Assembly: GCA_021783235.1 (NCBI GenBank)
Contig: JAJXUD010000011.1
Span: 20,455-84,454 of the forward strand
DNA from: Myxococcales bacterium
Lineage (GTDB): Bacteria; Myxococcota; Myxococcia; Myxococcales; JAKAPL01
Direction of reading: 5' to 3'
Length of the DNA stretch: 64,000 bases
Below the pieces are notes generated by a model that worked only from the letters and a program-made list of their open reading frames with translations, searched no databases and was not told the origin of the DNA. A program made the translations under genes and the position numbers. The stretch's first letter is position 1. Each line of letters starts with the position of its first letter. Of this stretch, positions 17,811-27,270 are shown in pieces.

Positions 17811-18269
17811 ATGAGACGGCGAACCGAGTCCGGGGAGTTCAACTTCGTCGCCCTGCTCCTGCTCAGCGGCGTCGCGCTCGCGGGCTACCTCGCCTACGCG
17901 CTCCTCCCAGCCTTCTCGGACGAGATGGACGTGGCGCAGCAGCTCCACGCGGTCGCGAACGACGGCTGGCGGCGGATCGGCAAGGAGGAGATGCACAAGC
18001 GGGTCCTCGAGGCGATGGGCAAGATCGGCAACCACATCGAGACGCCGGCGGGCGGCCTGCCGACCGAGGTCCCGGGGCTCGAGGTGAACGACGACGACGT
18101 CGAGATCAGCTGCACCGATCAGAGCCAGGACTGCAGCGACCTGACCGGCGACGTGACGATCGCGGTCCACTACACGCGCCTCGTCCCGCTGCCGTGGCTC
18201 CAGGGCAAGTTCGTGACGCTCCACTTCAGCCCGTCGGCGCACGCGAGCCTGCAGCCGGTGAAGTGGTAG
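17811..18269 (+). CDS. DUF4845-like single-pass membrane protein
   Basis: A 152-residue protein. After a short charged start (MRRRTESGEFNF) there is one membrane helix at about residues 11-31 (VALLLLSGVALAGYLAYALLP). The rest is a small periplasmic domain with an acidic patch, one Cys pair (SCTDQSQDC) and a final strand pair ending YTRLVPLPWLQGKFVTLHF. Helix, ruler helix and a V-P-L-x-x-K-x-x-x-L-x-F end resemble DUF4845 proteins of proteobacteria, which look pilin-like, but the match is by eye only. Its TAG stop is directly followed by the pyrB ATG, so it heads the pyrimidine operon. A functional link to pyrimidine synthesis is not obvious. Confidence 0.75.
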   Translation: MRRRTESGEFNFVALLLLSGVALAGYLAYALLPAFSDEMDVAQQLHAVANDGWRRIGKEEMHKRVLEAMGKIGNHIETPAGGLPTEVPGLEVNDDDVEISCTDQSQDCSDLTGDVTIAVHYTRLVPLPWLQGKFVTLHFSPSAHASLQPVKW

Positions 18270-19247
18270 ATGACCCCGGAGGGGATCCGCGGCCGGCGCG
18301 CGGCGGCCGCCTGGGGCGGCGGCCACCTGCTCGACATCGAGCGGCTCGCGCGCGAAGAGATCGAGCGCGTCCTCGACCTCGCCCGAGAGCTGAAGGCGGC
18401 GCACGGCCGCGGCGCCCTCGCACAACCCCTCGCGGGGAAGCTCGTCGCCCTGCTCTTCTTTGAGCCGTCCACCCGGACGCGCAGCTCCTTCGAGATTGCC
18501 GCGAAGCGGCTCGGCGCCCAGACGGTCGTCTGGACCTCGCAGGGCTCGAGCGTCTCGAAGGGCGAGACGCTCCTCGACACGGCGCTCAACCTCGAGGCGA
18601 TGGGGCCCGACGCCCTCGTCGTCCGCCACGCGGCCTCGGGGGCGGCGGGGCTCGTCGCCTCGCGCGTCGGCTGCGCCGTCCTGAACGCCGGCGACGGCGC
18701 CCACGAGCACCCGTCGCAGGCGCTGCTCGACGCCTTCACGCTGCGCGAGCGCTGGGGCTCGCTCGAGGGGCGGACGGTGGTCATCGTCGGCGACATCGCC
18801 CACAGCCGCGTCGCCCGCTCGAACCTCTGGTGCCTCACCCGGCTCGGCGCGAGGGTGCGGCTCTGCGCGCCGCCCACCCTGCTGGCGCCCGGCCTCGACC
18901 GGCTCGGCGAGCCGGGGCGGGTCACCTTGCACGAGCGGCTCGATCGGGCGCTCGAGGGGGCCGACGCCATCATGATGCTCCGCATCCAGCTCGAGCGGCA
19001 GGGCGGTGGACCGCCCCTCGTCCCGAGCCTGCGCGAGTACGCGCGGCTGTTCGGCCTCTCCGAGCGCGTCGCAGGCGAGCTGCCCGCCGGCGCGCTGGTC
19101 CTCCACCCGGGCCCCATCAACCGCGGCGTCGAGCTCGCGCACGCGGTCGCCGACGGGCCCCGCAGCGTCATCCTCGAGCAGGTCGAGAACGGCGTCGCCG
19201 TGCGCATGGCCGCGCTCTCGCTGCTCGTCGGCGGAGGCCGCCCGTGA
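18270..19247 (+). CDS. pyrB: Aspartate carbamoyltransferase catalytic subunit
   Basis: Condenses carbamoyl phosphate and aspartate to carbamoyl-aspartate, the committed step of UMP synthesis. The 325-residue protein has the carbamoyl-phosphate loop [13 protein letters not shown], the [12 protein letters not shown] segment, and [11 protein letters not shown] near the C-terminus; the ATCase-type substrate loop is present ([14 protein letters not shown]). The first 18 residues are a family-atypical Gly/Ala/Arg extension, so an internal start is possible, but no better one is seen. It starts right after the previous stop and its TGA overlaps the pyrC GTG. No pyrI regulatory subunit or pyrR is visible; the catalytic trimer may pair with pyrC as in other bacteria. 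Confidence 0.95.
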   Translation: MTPEGIRGRRAAAAWGGGHLLDIERLAREEIERVLDLARELKAAHGRGALAQPLAGKLVALLFFEPSTRTRSSFEIAAKRLGAQTVVWTSQGSSVSKGETLLDTALNLEAMGPDALVVRHAASGAAGLVASRVGCAVLNAGDGAHEHPSQALLDAFTLRERWGSLEGRTVVIVGDIAHSRVARSNLWCLTRLGARVRLCAPPTLLAPGLDRLGEPGRVTLHERLDRALEGADAIMMLRIQLERQGGGPPLVPSLREYARLFGLSERVAGELPAGALVLHPGPINRGVELAHAVADGPRSVILEQVENGVAVRMAALSLLVGGGRP

Positions 19248-20530
19248 GCCGGCTCGTCGTCCGCGGCGGGCTCGTGATCGACCCCTCGCAAGGGATCGAG
19301 GAGGAGCGAACGCTGGTCGTCGAGGACGGCGTCGTCCGGTCGCTGCCGGCGGGCCCGCCCGCGCCACTCCCAGGCGACGAGGTCGTCGAGGCGCGAGGCG
19401 CCTGGCTGCTGCCGGGCTTCGTCGACCTGCACACCCACCTGCGCGAGCCGGGCGAGGAGGGCAAGGAGACGATCGAGACGGGCGGCCGCGCCGCCGCCGC
19501 CGGCGGCTACACGTCGCTCGTCGCGATGCCGAACACGAAGCCGCCGATCGACCGGCCCGAGCTCGTCGAGTGGGTGCGCCGGCGCGCCGCCGAGCGCTCC
19601 CCGGTCCGCGTCTTCACGGCCGCCGCCATCACGGTGGGGCAGGAGGGCGAGCGGCTCGCCGAGCTCGCGGCGCTGCAGGCGGCCGGCGCCGTCGCCGTGA
19701 CCGACGACGGGCGGCCGGTGATGAGCGCGGGGCTGATGCGCCGCGCCCTCGAGTACGCGCGCCCCCTCGGCCTTCCGGTGATGGTCCACGAGGAGGATCT
19801 CACCCTGGTCGCGGGCGGCGTCGCGAACGAGGGGCCCACCGCGACCCGGCTCGGCCTGCGCGGCAACCCCGCCCTGGCGGAGGTCGTGATGGTGCTGCGC
19901 GACCTCGCGCTCTGCGAAGCGACCGGCGCGCGGCTCCACCTCGCCCACCTCTCGGCGGCGGCGAGCGTCCGCGCCGTGCGCGAGGCGAAGGCCCGCGGCG
20001 TCCCGGTGACCGCCGAGGCGACGCCGCACCACTTCACCCTCGACGACGAGGCGCTCTCGGGCTACCGGACCGAGGCGAAGATGGCCCCGCCGCTCCGGTC
20101 GCGCGAGGACGTCTCGGCTCTCCGGAGCGGCCTCGCCGATGGCACGATCGACGCGATCGCCACGGACCACGCCCCCCACGGAGCGGGCGACAAGGACTGC
20201 GAGTTCGACCTCGCGGCGAACGGGGTCGTCGGGCTCGAGACGGCCTTCGCCCTGGGGCTGCGGCTCGTCCACGAGGGGGTCCTCTCGCGCCGCCGGCTCG
20301 TCGAGCTCTTCTCGAGCGGGCCCGCCCGCGCCTTCGGCCTGACGGGCGGCACCTTGAAGCCGGGCGTCCCGGCGGACTTCACGCTGGTCGATCCCGCGCT
20401 CGATTGGACCGTCGACCCCTCGGCCTTCGCCTCGAAGGGGCGCAACAGCCCCTTTGCCGGCTGGAAGCTGCGCGGCCGGGTGACGTCGACCTACGTCGGC
20501 GGCCGGCGCGTCTTCCCGTTCCACGGCTGA
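19244..20530 (+). CDS. pyrC: Dihydroorotase, class I
   Basis: Cyclises carbamoyl-aspartate to dihydroorotate, in the cytoplasm. The 428-residue protein begins at a GTG overlapping the pyrB stop (GTGA). Zinc ligands are visible in [11 protein letters not shown] near the N-terminus, a conserved [14 protein letters not shown] loop follows, and [17 protein letters not shown] carries the catalytic aspartate. The NTFKPPID-like motif ([11 protein letters not shown]) is typical. Length and motifs fit the class I enzyme, which often assembles with ATCase. The order DUF4845-pyrB-pyrC with overlaps suggests one operon; carA follows after 53 bases with its own promoter. Confidence 0.95.
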   Translation: MSRLVVRGGLVIDPSQGIEEERTLVVEDGVVRSLPAGPPAPLPGDEVVEARGAWLLPGFVDLHTHLREPGEEGKETIETGGRAAAAGGYTSLVAMPNTKPPIDRPELVEWVRRRAAERSPVRVFTAAAITVGQEGERLAELAALQAAGAVAVTDDGRPVMSAGLMRRALEYARPLGLPVMVHEEDLTLVAGGVANEGPTATRLGLRGNPALAEVVMVLRDLALCEATGARLHLAHLSAAASVRAVREAKARGVPVTAEATPHHFTLDDEALSGYRTEAKMAPPLRSREDVSALRSGLADGTIDAIATDHAPHGAGDKDCEFDLAANGVVGLETAFALGLRLVHEGVLSRRRLVELFSSGPARAFGLTGGTLKPGVPADFTLVDPALDWTVDPSAFASKGRNSPFAGWKLRGRVTSTYVGGRRVFPFHG

Positions 20531-20544
20531 GCGAGAGATCGCGG

Positions 20545-20573
20545 CTGCGAAGTGGCGCGGCTTCGCTTATAGT
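20545..20573 (+). promoter_or_regulatory. carA promoter, leaderless geometry
   Basis: TATAGT at 20568-20573 with a weak -35 (CTGCGA, 20545-20550, spacer 17). The carA ATG at 20584 starts 10 bases after the -10 hexamer and no ribosome-binding sequence lies between. Confidence 0.5.
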
Positions 20574-20583
20574 CGACCCTCCG

Positions 20584-21681
20584 ATGTCCTCCACCGGAAA
20601 GAGACGCGCGATCCTGGCGCTGGCGGACGGGCTCGTCTTCGAGGGCGAGGCCTTCGGCGCCCAGACCGAGGCCGTGGGCGAGGTGGTCTTCAACACCTCC
20701 CTCACCGGCTACCAGGAGATCCTGACCGACCCCTCGTACGTCGGACAGATCGTGGCGATGACCTGCCCGGAGATGGGCAACGTCGGCGCGAACCCCGAGG
20801 ACGAGGAGTCGCCCGGGCCGCGCGCCGTCGGCATGGTGGTGAAGCGCGCCACCGACGAGCCATCGAGCTGGCGTGCCCGCGAGAGCCTCTCCGCCTACCT
20901 GACCCGCCACGGACTGCCCGGCATCGCGGGACTCGACACCCGCGCGCTGGTGCGCCACCTGCGCGACCACGGCGCGCAGATGGGCGTGCTCTCGACCGCC
21001 GGCGGCAGCCCCGAGGCGCTCGTCGAGCGAGCGCGGCGCGAGCCGGGAATGGCGGGGCGAGACCTCGCGAGCGGCGTCTCCTGCCAGGCGATCTACGAGC
21101 ACGGCGAGAGCCCGAAGGGCGGCGCGCGGCGCCACGTCGTCGCTTACGACTTCGGCCTCAAGCGGCAGATGCTCCACCTGCTCGCCGAGCAGGGCTGCCG
21201 CGTCACCGTGGTCCCCGCCTGGACGGGCGCCGATGAGGCGCTCGGGCTGAAGCCCGATGGGATCTTCCTCACGAACGGCCCGGGCGACCCAGACGCCGTG
21301 CCGAAGATCCGCGAGACCGTCGCCTCCCTGCTGGGCCGGCTCCCCGTCTTCGGCATCTGCCTCGGCCACCAGATCCTGGCGCTCGCGCTCGGCGGCAAGA
21401 CGTACAAGCTCAAGTTCGGCCACCGCGGCGGAAACCAACCGGTGCGCGAGCAGGCGACCGGACGCGTCGACATCACCTGCCAGAACCACGGCTTCGCGGT
21501 GGACGCCGCCTCGCTCGCCGGCAAAGCGCGCATCACCCACGTGAACCTCAACGACGGTACCGTCGAGGGGCTGCGGGCCCTGGAGGTCGCCGCCTTCGGC
21601 GTCCAGTACCATCCGGAGGCCTCCCCGGGGCCGCACGACGCGCGCAAGCTCTTCTTGGAGTTCATGCAGCTGATGGGGTAG
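20584..21681 (+). CDS. carA: Carbamoyl-phosphate synthase small (glutaminase) subunit
   Basis: Hydrolyses glutamine and passes ammonia to CarB to make carbamoyl phosphate for pyrimidines and arginine. The 365-residue protein has the N-terminal CPSase domain ([17 protein letters not shown]) and a class I glutamine amidotransferase domain with the nucleophile in VFGICLGHQ and the His/Glu pair in [13 protein letters not shown]. The start ATG gives [16 protein letters not shown], matching the family N-terminus. carB is not in the window; the next gene is unrelated, so the large subunit must be encoded elsewhere. The in-frame opening continues far upstream through pyrC, but that part is a shadow. 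Confidence 0.95.
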   Translation: MSSTGKRRAILALADGLVFEGEAFGAQTEAVGEVVFNTSLTGYQEILTDPSYVGQIVAMTCPEMGNVGANPEDEESPGPRAVGMVVKRATDEPSSWRARESLSAYLTRHGLPGIAGLDTRALVRHLRDHGAQMGVLSTAGGSPEALVERARREPGMAGRDLASGVSCQAIYEHGESPKGGARRHVVAYDFGLKRQMLHLLAEQGCRVTVVPAWTGADEALGLKPDGIFLTNGPGDPDAVPKIRETVASLLGRLPVFGICLGHQILALALGGKTYKLKFGHRGGNQPVREQATGRVDITCQNHGFAVDAASLAGKARITHVNLNDGTVEGLRALEVAAFGVQYHPEASPGPHDARKLFLEFMQLMG

Positions 21682-21709
21682 CTCGCCGCCCCCGGAGTGA
21701 GACCCGCCG

Positions 21710-22339
21710 ATGTACCATCAAGAGCTGGAACGCCTCGTCGCCTACGCCACGTCCGACGCGCACAAGGAAGACGTCGCCATCGCCCGCAAGGAGTTCTTCG
21801 GGGCGACGGGCGGAGAGGTCTTCGAGGACGACAAGTCGGTCGAGAGCCGACTCGCGGCCTTCGTCGACTGGTACGTCTTCGACCGCCCGTGGCCCGACCG
21901 CCAGATGACGCCGGCGCAGGCGTTCCTCCTGGACGAGGGGCCCCGCATCCACCCCACGGAGCTACCGCTCTACCGGGGCTTCACCGAGACGATCCGCGGC
22001 CTCTTCGAGCTGCGCAAGGCGCCGAAGAACGATCGGGTCCGCGTCCGCGAGCTCTGCAGCGACAAGGAGTTCGACGTCTTCGAGCGGCGGCAGCTCTCGG
22101 GGCTCGAGAAGGGCGACCTCTTCGAGGCCCGCCTCGTCCCATGGAAGGGCGACCTCCTCTTTTCGCAGCCGTTCTGCTACCACCCGCGCGCGATCAAGAA
22201 GCTCGTCCAGGGCGAGCTGAGGCGGCGCAAGAAGGCGGGCGCGCTCGACCGCAGCGCCTTTTTGGACGAGCTCCTCGCGCGGGCGCTCAAGTACGAGCGC
22301 TACCGCAACGTCGCCGTCGAGGCCATCTACCGCTTCTAG
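21710..22339 (+). CDS. Conserved-looking cytoplasmic protein, function unknown
   Basis: A 209-residue protein that I do not recognise. It has a GGAGTG ribosome site about 10 bases before the ATG. The sequence is well composed, without low-complexity stretches: an N-terminal helical acidic half (MYHQELERLVAYATSDAHKE), a central FVDWYVFDRPWPD segment rich in aromatics, and a C-terminal part with LVPWKGDLLFSQPFCYHPRA and a basic helix (RRRKKAG). No signal peptide or membrane helix. It follows carA by 28 bases and may be read through from it. Charge and aromatic content suggest a folded soluble protein, possibly nucleic-acid-interacting, but that is speculation. Confidence 0.8.
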   Translation: MYHQELERLVAYATSDAHKEDVAIARKEFFGATGGEVFEDDKSVESRLAAFVDWYVFDRPWPDRQMTPAQAFLLDEGPRIHPTELPLYRGFTETIRGLFELRKAPKNDRVRVRELCSDKEFDVFERRQLSGLEKGDLFEARLVPWKGDLLFSQPFCYHPRAIKKLVQGELRRRKKAGALDRSAFLDELLARALKYERYRNVAVEAIYRF

Positions 22340-22397
22340 ACCAGCAGCCGACGAGGTCTCTCGCCGGGCGGCGCGGCGACCCCCCACAAATGCAGAA

Positions 22398-22425
22398 GGC
22401 CCCGACCGCTTGCGCGATCGGGGCC
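22398..22425 (-). terminator. Intrinsic terminator of the cold-shock gene
   Basis: A 12-bp stem (GGCCCCGACCGC / GCGATCGGGGCC, one wobble on the minus strand) with loop TTGC. Read on the minus strand it lies 21 bases after the csp stop and is followed by TTCTGCATTT, a modest T-rich tail. Confidence 0.75.
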
Positions 22426-22446
22426 GGGAGTGAAGCGGTTCGGCGA

Positions 22447-22650
22447 TCAGCCGGCCTTCATCACGTTGGCGGCCTGAAGGCCCTTCGGGCCCTGGACCAC
22501 GTCGAACGTCACCTGCTGACCCTCGGCCAGCGACTTGAAGCCGTCGGCCTGAATCGCGGAGAAGTGGACGAACACGTCCTCCCCACCCTCCTGCTCGATG
22601 AACCCGAAACCCTTCGCGTCATTGAACCACTTCACACGTCCCTGTGCCAT
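22447..22650 (-). CDS. Cold-shock family RNA/DNA-binding protein
   Basis: A 67-residue CspA-family OB-fold protein. RNP1 is KGFGFIEQ and RNP2 is VFVHFSAI. The start is [14 protein letters not shown], with an AAGGAG site 8 bases upstream. The family binds single-stranded nucleic acid, melts RNA structure and often acts in adaptation to cold or stationary phase. The start gives the normal family length. The gene stands alone with its own terminator, as csp genes usually do. Which paralogue it corresponds to cannot be said. Confidence 0.96.
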   Translation of the reverse strand: MAQGRVKWFNDAKGFGFIEQEGGEDVFVHFSAIQADGFKSLAEGQQVTFDVVQGPKGLQAANVMKAG

Positions 22651-22802
22651 TTCGAACTACTCCTTACTGGTGCGCCGGGCGAATCCCGGCTCGCCGGAAG
22701 CCTTGAAGGCCCCCAAGCGGGCGTGCATCCTGGGCGAGCGGTCCGGCGGAGTCAACCCCCATCCGTCCGTCGCGAGGGGACGCCTCGCGAGCGACCGAGG
22801 CG

Positions 22803-23447
22803 TCAGTCGGCCTTGTCGCCGACGAATCGATCACCCTCGTCGGCGAAGAGGACGTTGAAGGTGGTCAACGAGCCGTAGCAGCGGGTCACGTACTGCTGCA
22901 TCTCGACCTTCTCCGCGTCTGACAGCTTCGCGTGGCCGTTGATCCGCTGCTCGAGCACGCGGAGCCGGTCGCGGATCATCACGACCTTGTGCAGGAGCGC
23001 GTCGATCGAGATCTCCTTCGGCTGCAGCGTGGGATCGCGGGGGCGCAAGAGCACGCTGCCGCCCTCCCACTTTGGCGCGAGCGAGACCGGGATCTCCCCG
23101 AGCGCCTCGCGGACGATCTGCTTCAGCTCTTCGCGGGTCATGTCGAAGTCCTCTCCGAGCTCCCGGTCGGGAACGGCAGTGAGCGGCTCGCGGCGCAGGG
23201 GCGGAACCGGCGCCGCGTGGCGGCGCCGCGGCCCGGGCGCCTCCGGCAAGGACTGCGGTAGGGCCCGAGCGCGCGACAGGAAGCTGCCGCAGGTCGGCGC
23301 CTCGGGGGCGAAGAGGCCGCGCTGCGGCATGACGCGGCAGTCGCCGCGCCAGCCCGTCTCGACCCGCTCCACCGGCCGGAAGAGCCGGCAGTTCCCGCAC
23401 GCCTTCGCGTCGGCCGGAAGCCCGAGGTCGATGTCGTCGTCGGCCAC
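22803..23447 (-). CDS. CxxC-containing protein of unknown function
   Basis: A 214-residue protein. The start is inferred as GTG at 23447 because it directly follows an extended -10 (TG-T-TAATGT) and keeps the N-terminal four-cysteine module ACGNCRLFRP...CRVMPQRG...TCGSF, which looks like a small metal site. A Pro/Arg linker follows. The C-terminal 115 residues (from MTREELKQIVREALGEI) form a predicted helical domain with LLHKVVMIRDRLRVLEQRIN, a likely coiled coil. An internal ATG at the start of that second half could give a shorter product. I do not recognise the family. The gene is downstream of the EamA transporter gene on the same strand, 10 bases apart. Confidence 0.7.
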   Translation of the reverse strand: MADDDIDLGLPADAKACGNCRLFRPVERVETGWRGDCRVMPQRGLFAPEAPTCGSFLSRARALPQSLPEAPGPRRRHAAPVPPLRREPLTAVPDRELGEDFDMTREELKQIVREALGEIPVSLAPKWEGGSVLLRPRDPTLQPKEISIDALLHKVVMIRDRLRVLEQRINGHAKLSDAEKVEMQQYVTRCYGSLTTFNVLFADEGDRFVGDKAD

Positions 23448-23457
23448 GCGGAGGACA

Positions 23458-24336
23458 TTAACACGCGGGCGCGCGGGCGAGTTCCCCCGCCGAAGGAGGC
23501 GCCAGCGCGACGAGGGCGCCCGAGCCGAAGACCAGCGCGGCGCCAAGGAGCCCCAGCGCCGCGAGCGGCTCGTGGAAGAAGAAGACGCCCACCGCCGTCG
23601 CGGTGAGCGGCTCGAGGTAGGTGAGCACGGCGGCGCGGCCCGCGGCGAGGCGACCGAGCCCCTCGTAGAAGAGGGCGCCCGCGAACACCGCGCAGAGCAG
23701 CGCCCCGGCGACGACGAGGCCGAGCGAGCGCGCGGGGACGGCCACGGGCGGCGCGAGGAAGAAGAGGACCGCGGCCGTCACGTACGCGTGGTAGCTCTGC
23801 ACCTCGAGCGGCGCGAAGTCCGCCGTCAGCTCCCGCCCCACCGGGAAGAGCGCGCCGTAAAAGACGGCGCTCCCCGCGCCGAGCAGCGCGGCGGGGACGA
23901 CGCCGGGCCCCGAGTGCGCGGGGCCGAGGATCAGCGCGAGGCCGGCGAGCCCTCCGGCGGCCGCCGGCAAGGTCCGGCCACCGATCCGCTCGCCGAGCCA
24001 GAGCCGCGCGAAGAGGGGCGCGAGCGTCGGCGCGAGGTAGTGGGAGAGGACCGCCACCGAGATGGGGCCGGCCCGGAGCGCGCTGAAATAGAGCCCCATG
24101 TTGCCCGCGTCGAGCAGGCCGCAGACGCCCATGAGCAGCCAGGCCCGGGCTGGGCGGCGCCGGCGTCGATTCCGCCACTGGACCTTCAGGCCGGAGAGCG
24201 CCATGGCGAGGGCGATCAGCGCCCCCGAGGTCATGCCAGGGAGCCCCGCCGGTCGGAGGAAGAGGGGCCAGAGCCCCCAGAGGACGGCGGCGCTGCCCAC
24301 GAGGTAGAAGCCGCTGCGGCGATCGGGCCCGGTCAC
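23458..24336 (-). CDS. EamA/DMT family permease
   Basis: A 292-residue integral membrane protein with ten predicted helices in two EamA halves, for example LVGSAAVLWGLWPLFL and YFSALRAGPISVAVLSHYLAP in the first half and GAGSAVFYGALFPVGREL and YLEPLTATAVGVFFFHEPL in the second. The PLxA-x-x-G-x-x-x-x-x-E end of each half is typical. Members export amino acids or other metabolites, or import others; substrate is not predictable. GTG start. Its stop is 10 bases before the GTG of the CxxC gene, so the two may share a transcript. Confidence 0.87.
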   Translation of the reverse strand: MTGPDRRSGFYLVGSAAVLWGLWPLFLRPAGLPGMTSGALIALAMALSGLKVQWRNRRRRRPARAWLLMGVCGLLDAGNMGLYFSALRAGPISVAVLSHYLAPTLAPLFARLWLGERIGGRTLPAAAGGLAGLALILGPAHSGPGVVPAALLGAGSAVFYGALFPVGRELTADFAPLEVQSYHAYVTAAVLFFLAPPVAVPARSLGLVVAGALLCAVFAGALFYEGLGRLAAGRAAVLTYLEPLTATAVGVFFFHEPLAALGLLGAALVFGSGALVALAPPSAGELARAPAC

Positions 24337-24466
24337 CGTCGGATCGCTATCACGGCCGCCGGTCGCGCCGGAAGCCGAAGGATCGGCTCCGAGCTCCGCC
24401 TCGCCTCGCCTGGGGGAAAGACGCTCGATTGGGAGGCGGTCCGCGAGCGAGTCGGCGCCCGGCCGC

Positions 24467-24495
24467 TTGTTCGGCCCTCGACCGTCCAGTATGGT
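24467..24495 (+). promoter_or_regulatory. Promoter of large Cys-rich lipoprotein gene
   Basis: TTGTTC (24467-24472), a 17-bp spacer and TATGGT (24490-24495). The ATG at 24520 has GGGAGGA just upstream, so the leader is short but carries a ribosome site. Confidence 0.5.
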
Positions 24496-24519
24496 CGCTA
24501 GAATCCACTGGGAGGATCC

Positions 24520-26031
24520 ATGCGGCGGCCCGTTCGACTCTTCTATTCTCTTCTCGCCAGCTCATCGCTCGCGCTCACGGGGTGCCCGAGCAGCGGCGGC
24601 GGCACGGGCGGAACCAGCGGCGGAACCAGCGGCGGCAGCTCGACCTCCAGCGGCGGAACCGGAGCGACGAGCACGACCGGGGCCGGAACGACCGGCGGGA
24701 GCAGCAGCGGAAGCACGAGCGGCTCGACCGGCGGCGGCTCGACCAGCGGGGGCAGCAGCGGAAGCACGAGCGGCACCACTGGCGGAGGCACCAGCGGCGG
24801 CAAGGGCAGCGGTGGCTCGACCAGCGGTGGCTCGACCAGCGGCGGCTCGACCAGCGGCGGCTCGACCAGCGGCGGCTCGACCAGCGGCGGCTCGACCGGC
24901 GGGATCGCCGACGGCGGCCTCGGCAGCTGCGGCTGCGCCCTCTGCGATGCACAGGGGCGCTGCGTCAACTGCCTCGTCAACCAGGACTGCGCCTCGCAGA
25001 GCGGCACGCCGTTCTGCGAAACCTATACGGGAAGCTTCAACTACGGCAGCTGCGTCCAGTGCCTCGACAACACGCCCTGTGGCACGGGCAACTCCTGCGA
25101 CCCGTTCCTCAACAGCTGCAACCCCGACTGCCGCATCGACGGCGGGACGCCCTGCAGCTCCCCGTCCATCTGCGATTCGACGACGGGCGCCTGCGTCGGA
25201 TGCAAGACGCAGTCCGATTGCGCGAGCTCTCCCGGAACGCTCTGCGACACCACCCTCGAGGCCTGCGTCTCCTGCATTCGACCCTCGGATTGCCCGTTCA
25301 CGAACCCCGGCTGCTTCGAGGGAATCTGCGGCAGCTGCGGCGCGACCGTCGACTGCCCTTCGACTCTCGAGTGCAGCTCCTTCGGAAGCAGCTCGGGCTT
25401 CTGTCAGTGCGCCGGGAACAACAACTGCGCGGCCGATGCGCCCATCTGCGAAGGGGCCATGGACGGCGGCTACAACGGAACCTGCGGCTGCCAGGCGAAC
25501 GCCGACTGCGGCACCGACCGGATCTGCGACACGACCGACTTCGTCAGTGGCGGCTGCGTCACCTCCTGCGCCGCCGATGCCGGCGTCTGCGCCGGCAGCC
25601 TGACCCCGGCCTGCAACGTCTCCACCGGTAGCTGCCAGCAGTGCGTGACGAACGCCGACTGCGCGGACGGCGGGGGAGCGCCCTACTGCCTCGTCGACGC
25701 CGGGAGCTGCGTGCAGTGCGAGGCCGATCCGCAGTGCGCCGCGCTCGACGCGGGGACGCCCTACTGCGTCACCTCCACCAACAGCTGCGTGCAGTGCACC
25801 TTGCCGTCCCAGTGCCCGGCGAGCGCGATCGGCTGCGACTTCTACATGAACGTCTGCGGCCAGTGCTCGCTCGACACCGACTGCCCCACGGGCTACCTCT
25901 GCCCCTCGGGGAGTTGCACGCAGGTCTGCGGCACCCGGGGAGCGCCGACGGACGGCGGCTGCGCCCCTTGTCAGACGAGCGCCAACTGCGGCGACGGCGG
26001 CAGCTGCAACGACGCCGGGAGCTGCATCTAG
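24520..26031 (+). CDS. Large Cys-rich lipoprotein with Ser/Gly/Thr stalk
   Basis: A 503-residue protein. The signal ends in a lipobox-like LALTGC. Residues about 24-127 are almost only Gly, Ser and Thr, a flexible stalk that includes six perfect or near-perfect GGSTS units. The remainder holds about eleven Cys-rich modules of roughly 35 residues with the pattern C-x-x-x-x-D-C-x-x-x-x-P-x-C-x-x-x-x-G-x-C-x-x-C, for example [20 protein letters not shown]. Repeats of this kind in myxobacteria are exported and probably disulphide-linked, making a stiff surface protein. No catalytic motif. There is also a good -10/-35 and ribosome site. Confidence 0.85.
   Translation: MRRPVRLFYSLLASSSLALTGCPSSGGGTGGTSGGTSGGSSTSSGGTGATSTTGAGTTGGSSSGSTSGSTGGGSTSGGSSGSTSGTTGGGTSGGKGSGGSTSGGSTSGGSTSGGSTSGGSTSGGSTGGIADGGLGSCGCALCDAQGRCVNCLVNQDCASQSGTPFCETYTGSFNYGSCVQCLDNTPCGTGNSCDPFLNSCNPDCRIDGGTPCSSPSICDSTTGACVGCKTQSDCASSPGTLCDTTLEACVSCIRPSDCPFTNPGCFEGICGSCGATVDCPSTLECSSFGSSSGFCQCAGNNNCAADAPICEGAMDGGYNGTCGCQANADCGTDRICDTTDFVSGGCVTSCAADAGVCAGSLTPACNVSTGSCQQCVTNADCADGGGAPYCLVDAGSCVQCEADPQCAALDAGTPYCVTSTNSCVQCTLPSQCPASAIGCDFYMNVCGQCSLDTDCPTGYLCPSGSCTQVCGTRGAPTDGGCAPCQTSANCGDGGSCNDAGSCI
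24811..24900 (+). repeat. Six tandem 15-bp units coding GGSTS
   Basis: Six consecutive 15-base units of the form GGYGGCTCGACCAGC (the last ends in GGC), inside the stalk of the Cys-rich lipoprotein. The unit is a multiple of three, so copy-number change keeps the frame. Confidence 0.9.
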
Positions 26032-26054
26032 CGGGCGGGCTCGAGAGAGAGAGC

Positions 26055-26082
26055 TTGCGAGGGGCGCCGGAATCGGTATAGT
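26055..26082 (+). promoter_or_regulatory. rpmB promoter
   Basis: TTGCGA (26055-26060), 16-bp spacer, TATAGT (26077-26082). The start codon is 55 bases further on and has a GGAGGA site, so this transcript has a true leader. Confidence 0.6.
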
Positions 26083-26137
26083 GGCGCGCCTTTTCGGGCC
26101 GCGGCTGTGCCGCGCCCACCAGCCGGAGGAATCGACG

Positions 26138-26329
26138 ATGGCCCAGCGCTGCGACATCTGTGACAAGGGGCCCCTGGTGGGCAACAACGTCAGCCACGCC
26201 AACAACAAGACCAAGCGGCGGAGCATCCCGAACCTGCAGCGGGTCAAGGCGAAGGTGGACGGACGCGTGACGCATCTTCGCGTCTGCACGCGGTGTCTGA
26301 AGGCCGGCAAGGTCACCAAGGCCGCCTAG
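26138..26329 (+). CDS. rpmB: 50S ribosomal protein L28
   Basis: A 63-residue protein, [34 protein letters not shown] in outline, with the conserved NNVSHANN and KTKRR segments of L28 and a zinc-type CxxC pair at each end (CDIC and CTRC). The ATG was chosen over upstream in-frame codons because it gives the family N-terminus and has GGAGGA 7 bases before it. L28 sits in the large ribosomal subunit near the E site. The gene is monocistronic in promoter terms, but murQ appears to begin inside its 3' end. Confidence 0.96.
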   Translation: MAQRCDICDKGPLVGNNVSHANNKTKRRSIPNLQRVKAKVDGRVTHLRVCTRCLKAGKVTKAA

Positions 26330-27270
26330 CGCGCCGCGGGCTCGCCTCACGGCCCACCGAGCGGACGCACCCGCTGGCCGACCGGCTCGAGCGGCTCTCC
26401 CCGGGCGAGCTTCTGCGCGCCATCCACGCGGAGGATCTCCGCGCCGTCCGCGCCGTCGACGCAGCCTTGCCGGCGCTCGAGCGGGTCGTCGCCTTCGCCG
26501 TCCAGTCGTTTCACGAAGGCGGCCGGCTCGTCTATGTCGGCGCTGGGACCAGCGGCCGGATCGCCGCGCTCGACGCCGCGGAGTGCCCGCCGACCTTCGG
26601 AACCCGGCCGGGCGAGGTCGTGGCGGTCGTCGCCGGAGGAAAGCGCGCCCTCTCGCGGGCCGTCGAGGGGGCGGAGGACGACGCCGCCGCGGGGGCCGCC
26701 TCGCTGCGCCGGCTCCGCCTCGGCCCACGCGACACCGTCGTCGGGCTGACCGCCTCGGGCGACACCCCCTTCGTCCTGGGAGCGCTGGCCTTCGCCAGGG
26801 CGGCCCGCGCGCGCACCGCGCTCGTCTGCGGGGCCGTCGTGCCCGCCGGGCGCCGGCTGGCCGATGCCGTGGTGCGGCTCGACACCGGGCCCGAGATCGT
26901 CCAGGGCTCGACCCGACTCAAGGCAGGCACCGCCCAGAAGCTCTGCCTCAACGCGCTCTCCACCGCCTCCCTGGCGCTGTCGGGCCGGGTGGTGCGGGGG
27001 CGGATGGCGAGGCTCCGCCCCACCTCCCAGAAGCTTCGCGAGCGGGCCGAGCGAGCCGTCGCGGAGCTCGCCCGCGTCCCGAGGGGACGCGCGGCGGCGC
27101 TCGTCGCCGAGGGGGGGCGCGTCGACGTCTCGGTCGCCATGGCGCTCCTCGGCCGATCCGCGGCGGCAGCGCGGCGCGCGCTCGCCGCGGCCGGCGGCCT
27201 CGGCCCCCTGCTCGCGGCGGAGGATCCGTTGACCGGGCCGCGGCGGCGGAATAGACCGAGGCGGAGATGA
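26293..27270 (+). CDS. murQ: N-acetylmuramic acid 6-phosphate etherase
   Basis: Cleaves the lactyl ether of MurNAc-6-phosphate to give GlcNAc-6-phosphate, in peptidoglycan recycling. The SIS-fold signature is clear: [26 protein letters not shown] with the catalytic Glu, then [18 protein letters not shown] and the sugar-phosphate-binding [17 protein letters not shown]. Homology starts at [15 protein letters not shown]. The only standard start codon in frame before that is the GTG at 26293, 37 bases inside rpmB, so either translation begins there, adding about 20 residues, or a rare start is used. The C-terminus is slightly basic and short. It overlaps anmK by ATGA. Confidence 0.9.
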   Translation: MSEGRQGHQGRLARRGLASRPTERTHPLADRLERLSPGELLRAIHAEDLRAVRAVDAALPALERVVAFAVQSFHEGGRLVYVGAGTSGRIAALDAAECPPTFGTRPGEVVAVVAGGKRALSRAVEGAEDDAAAGAASLRRLRLGPRDTVVGLTASGDTPFVLGALAFARAARARTALVCGAVVPAGRRLADAVVRLDTGPEIVQGSTRLKAGTAQKLCLNALSTASLALSGRVVRGRMARLRPTSQKLRERAERAVAELARVPRGRAAALVAEGGRVDVSVAMALLGRSAAAARRALAAAGGLGPLLAAEDPLTGPRRRNRPRRR

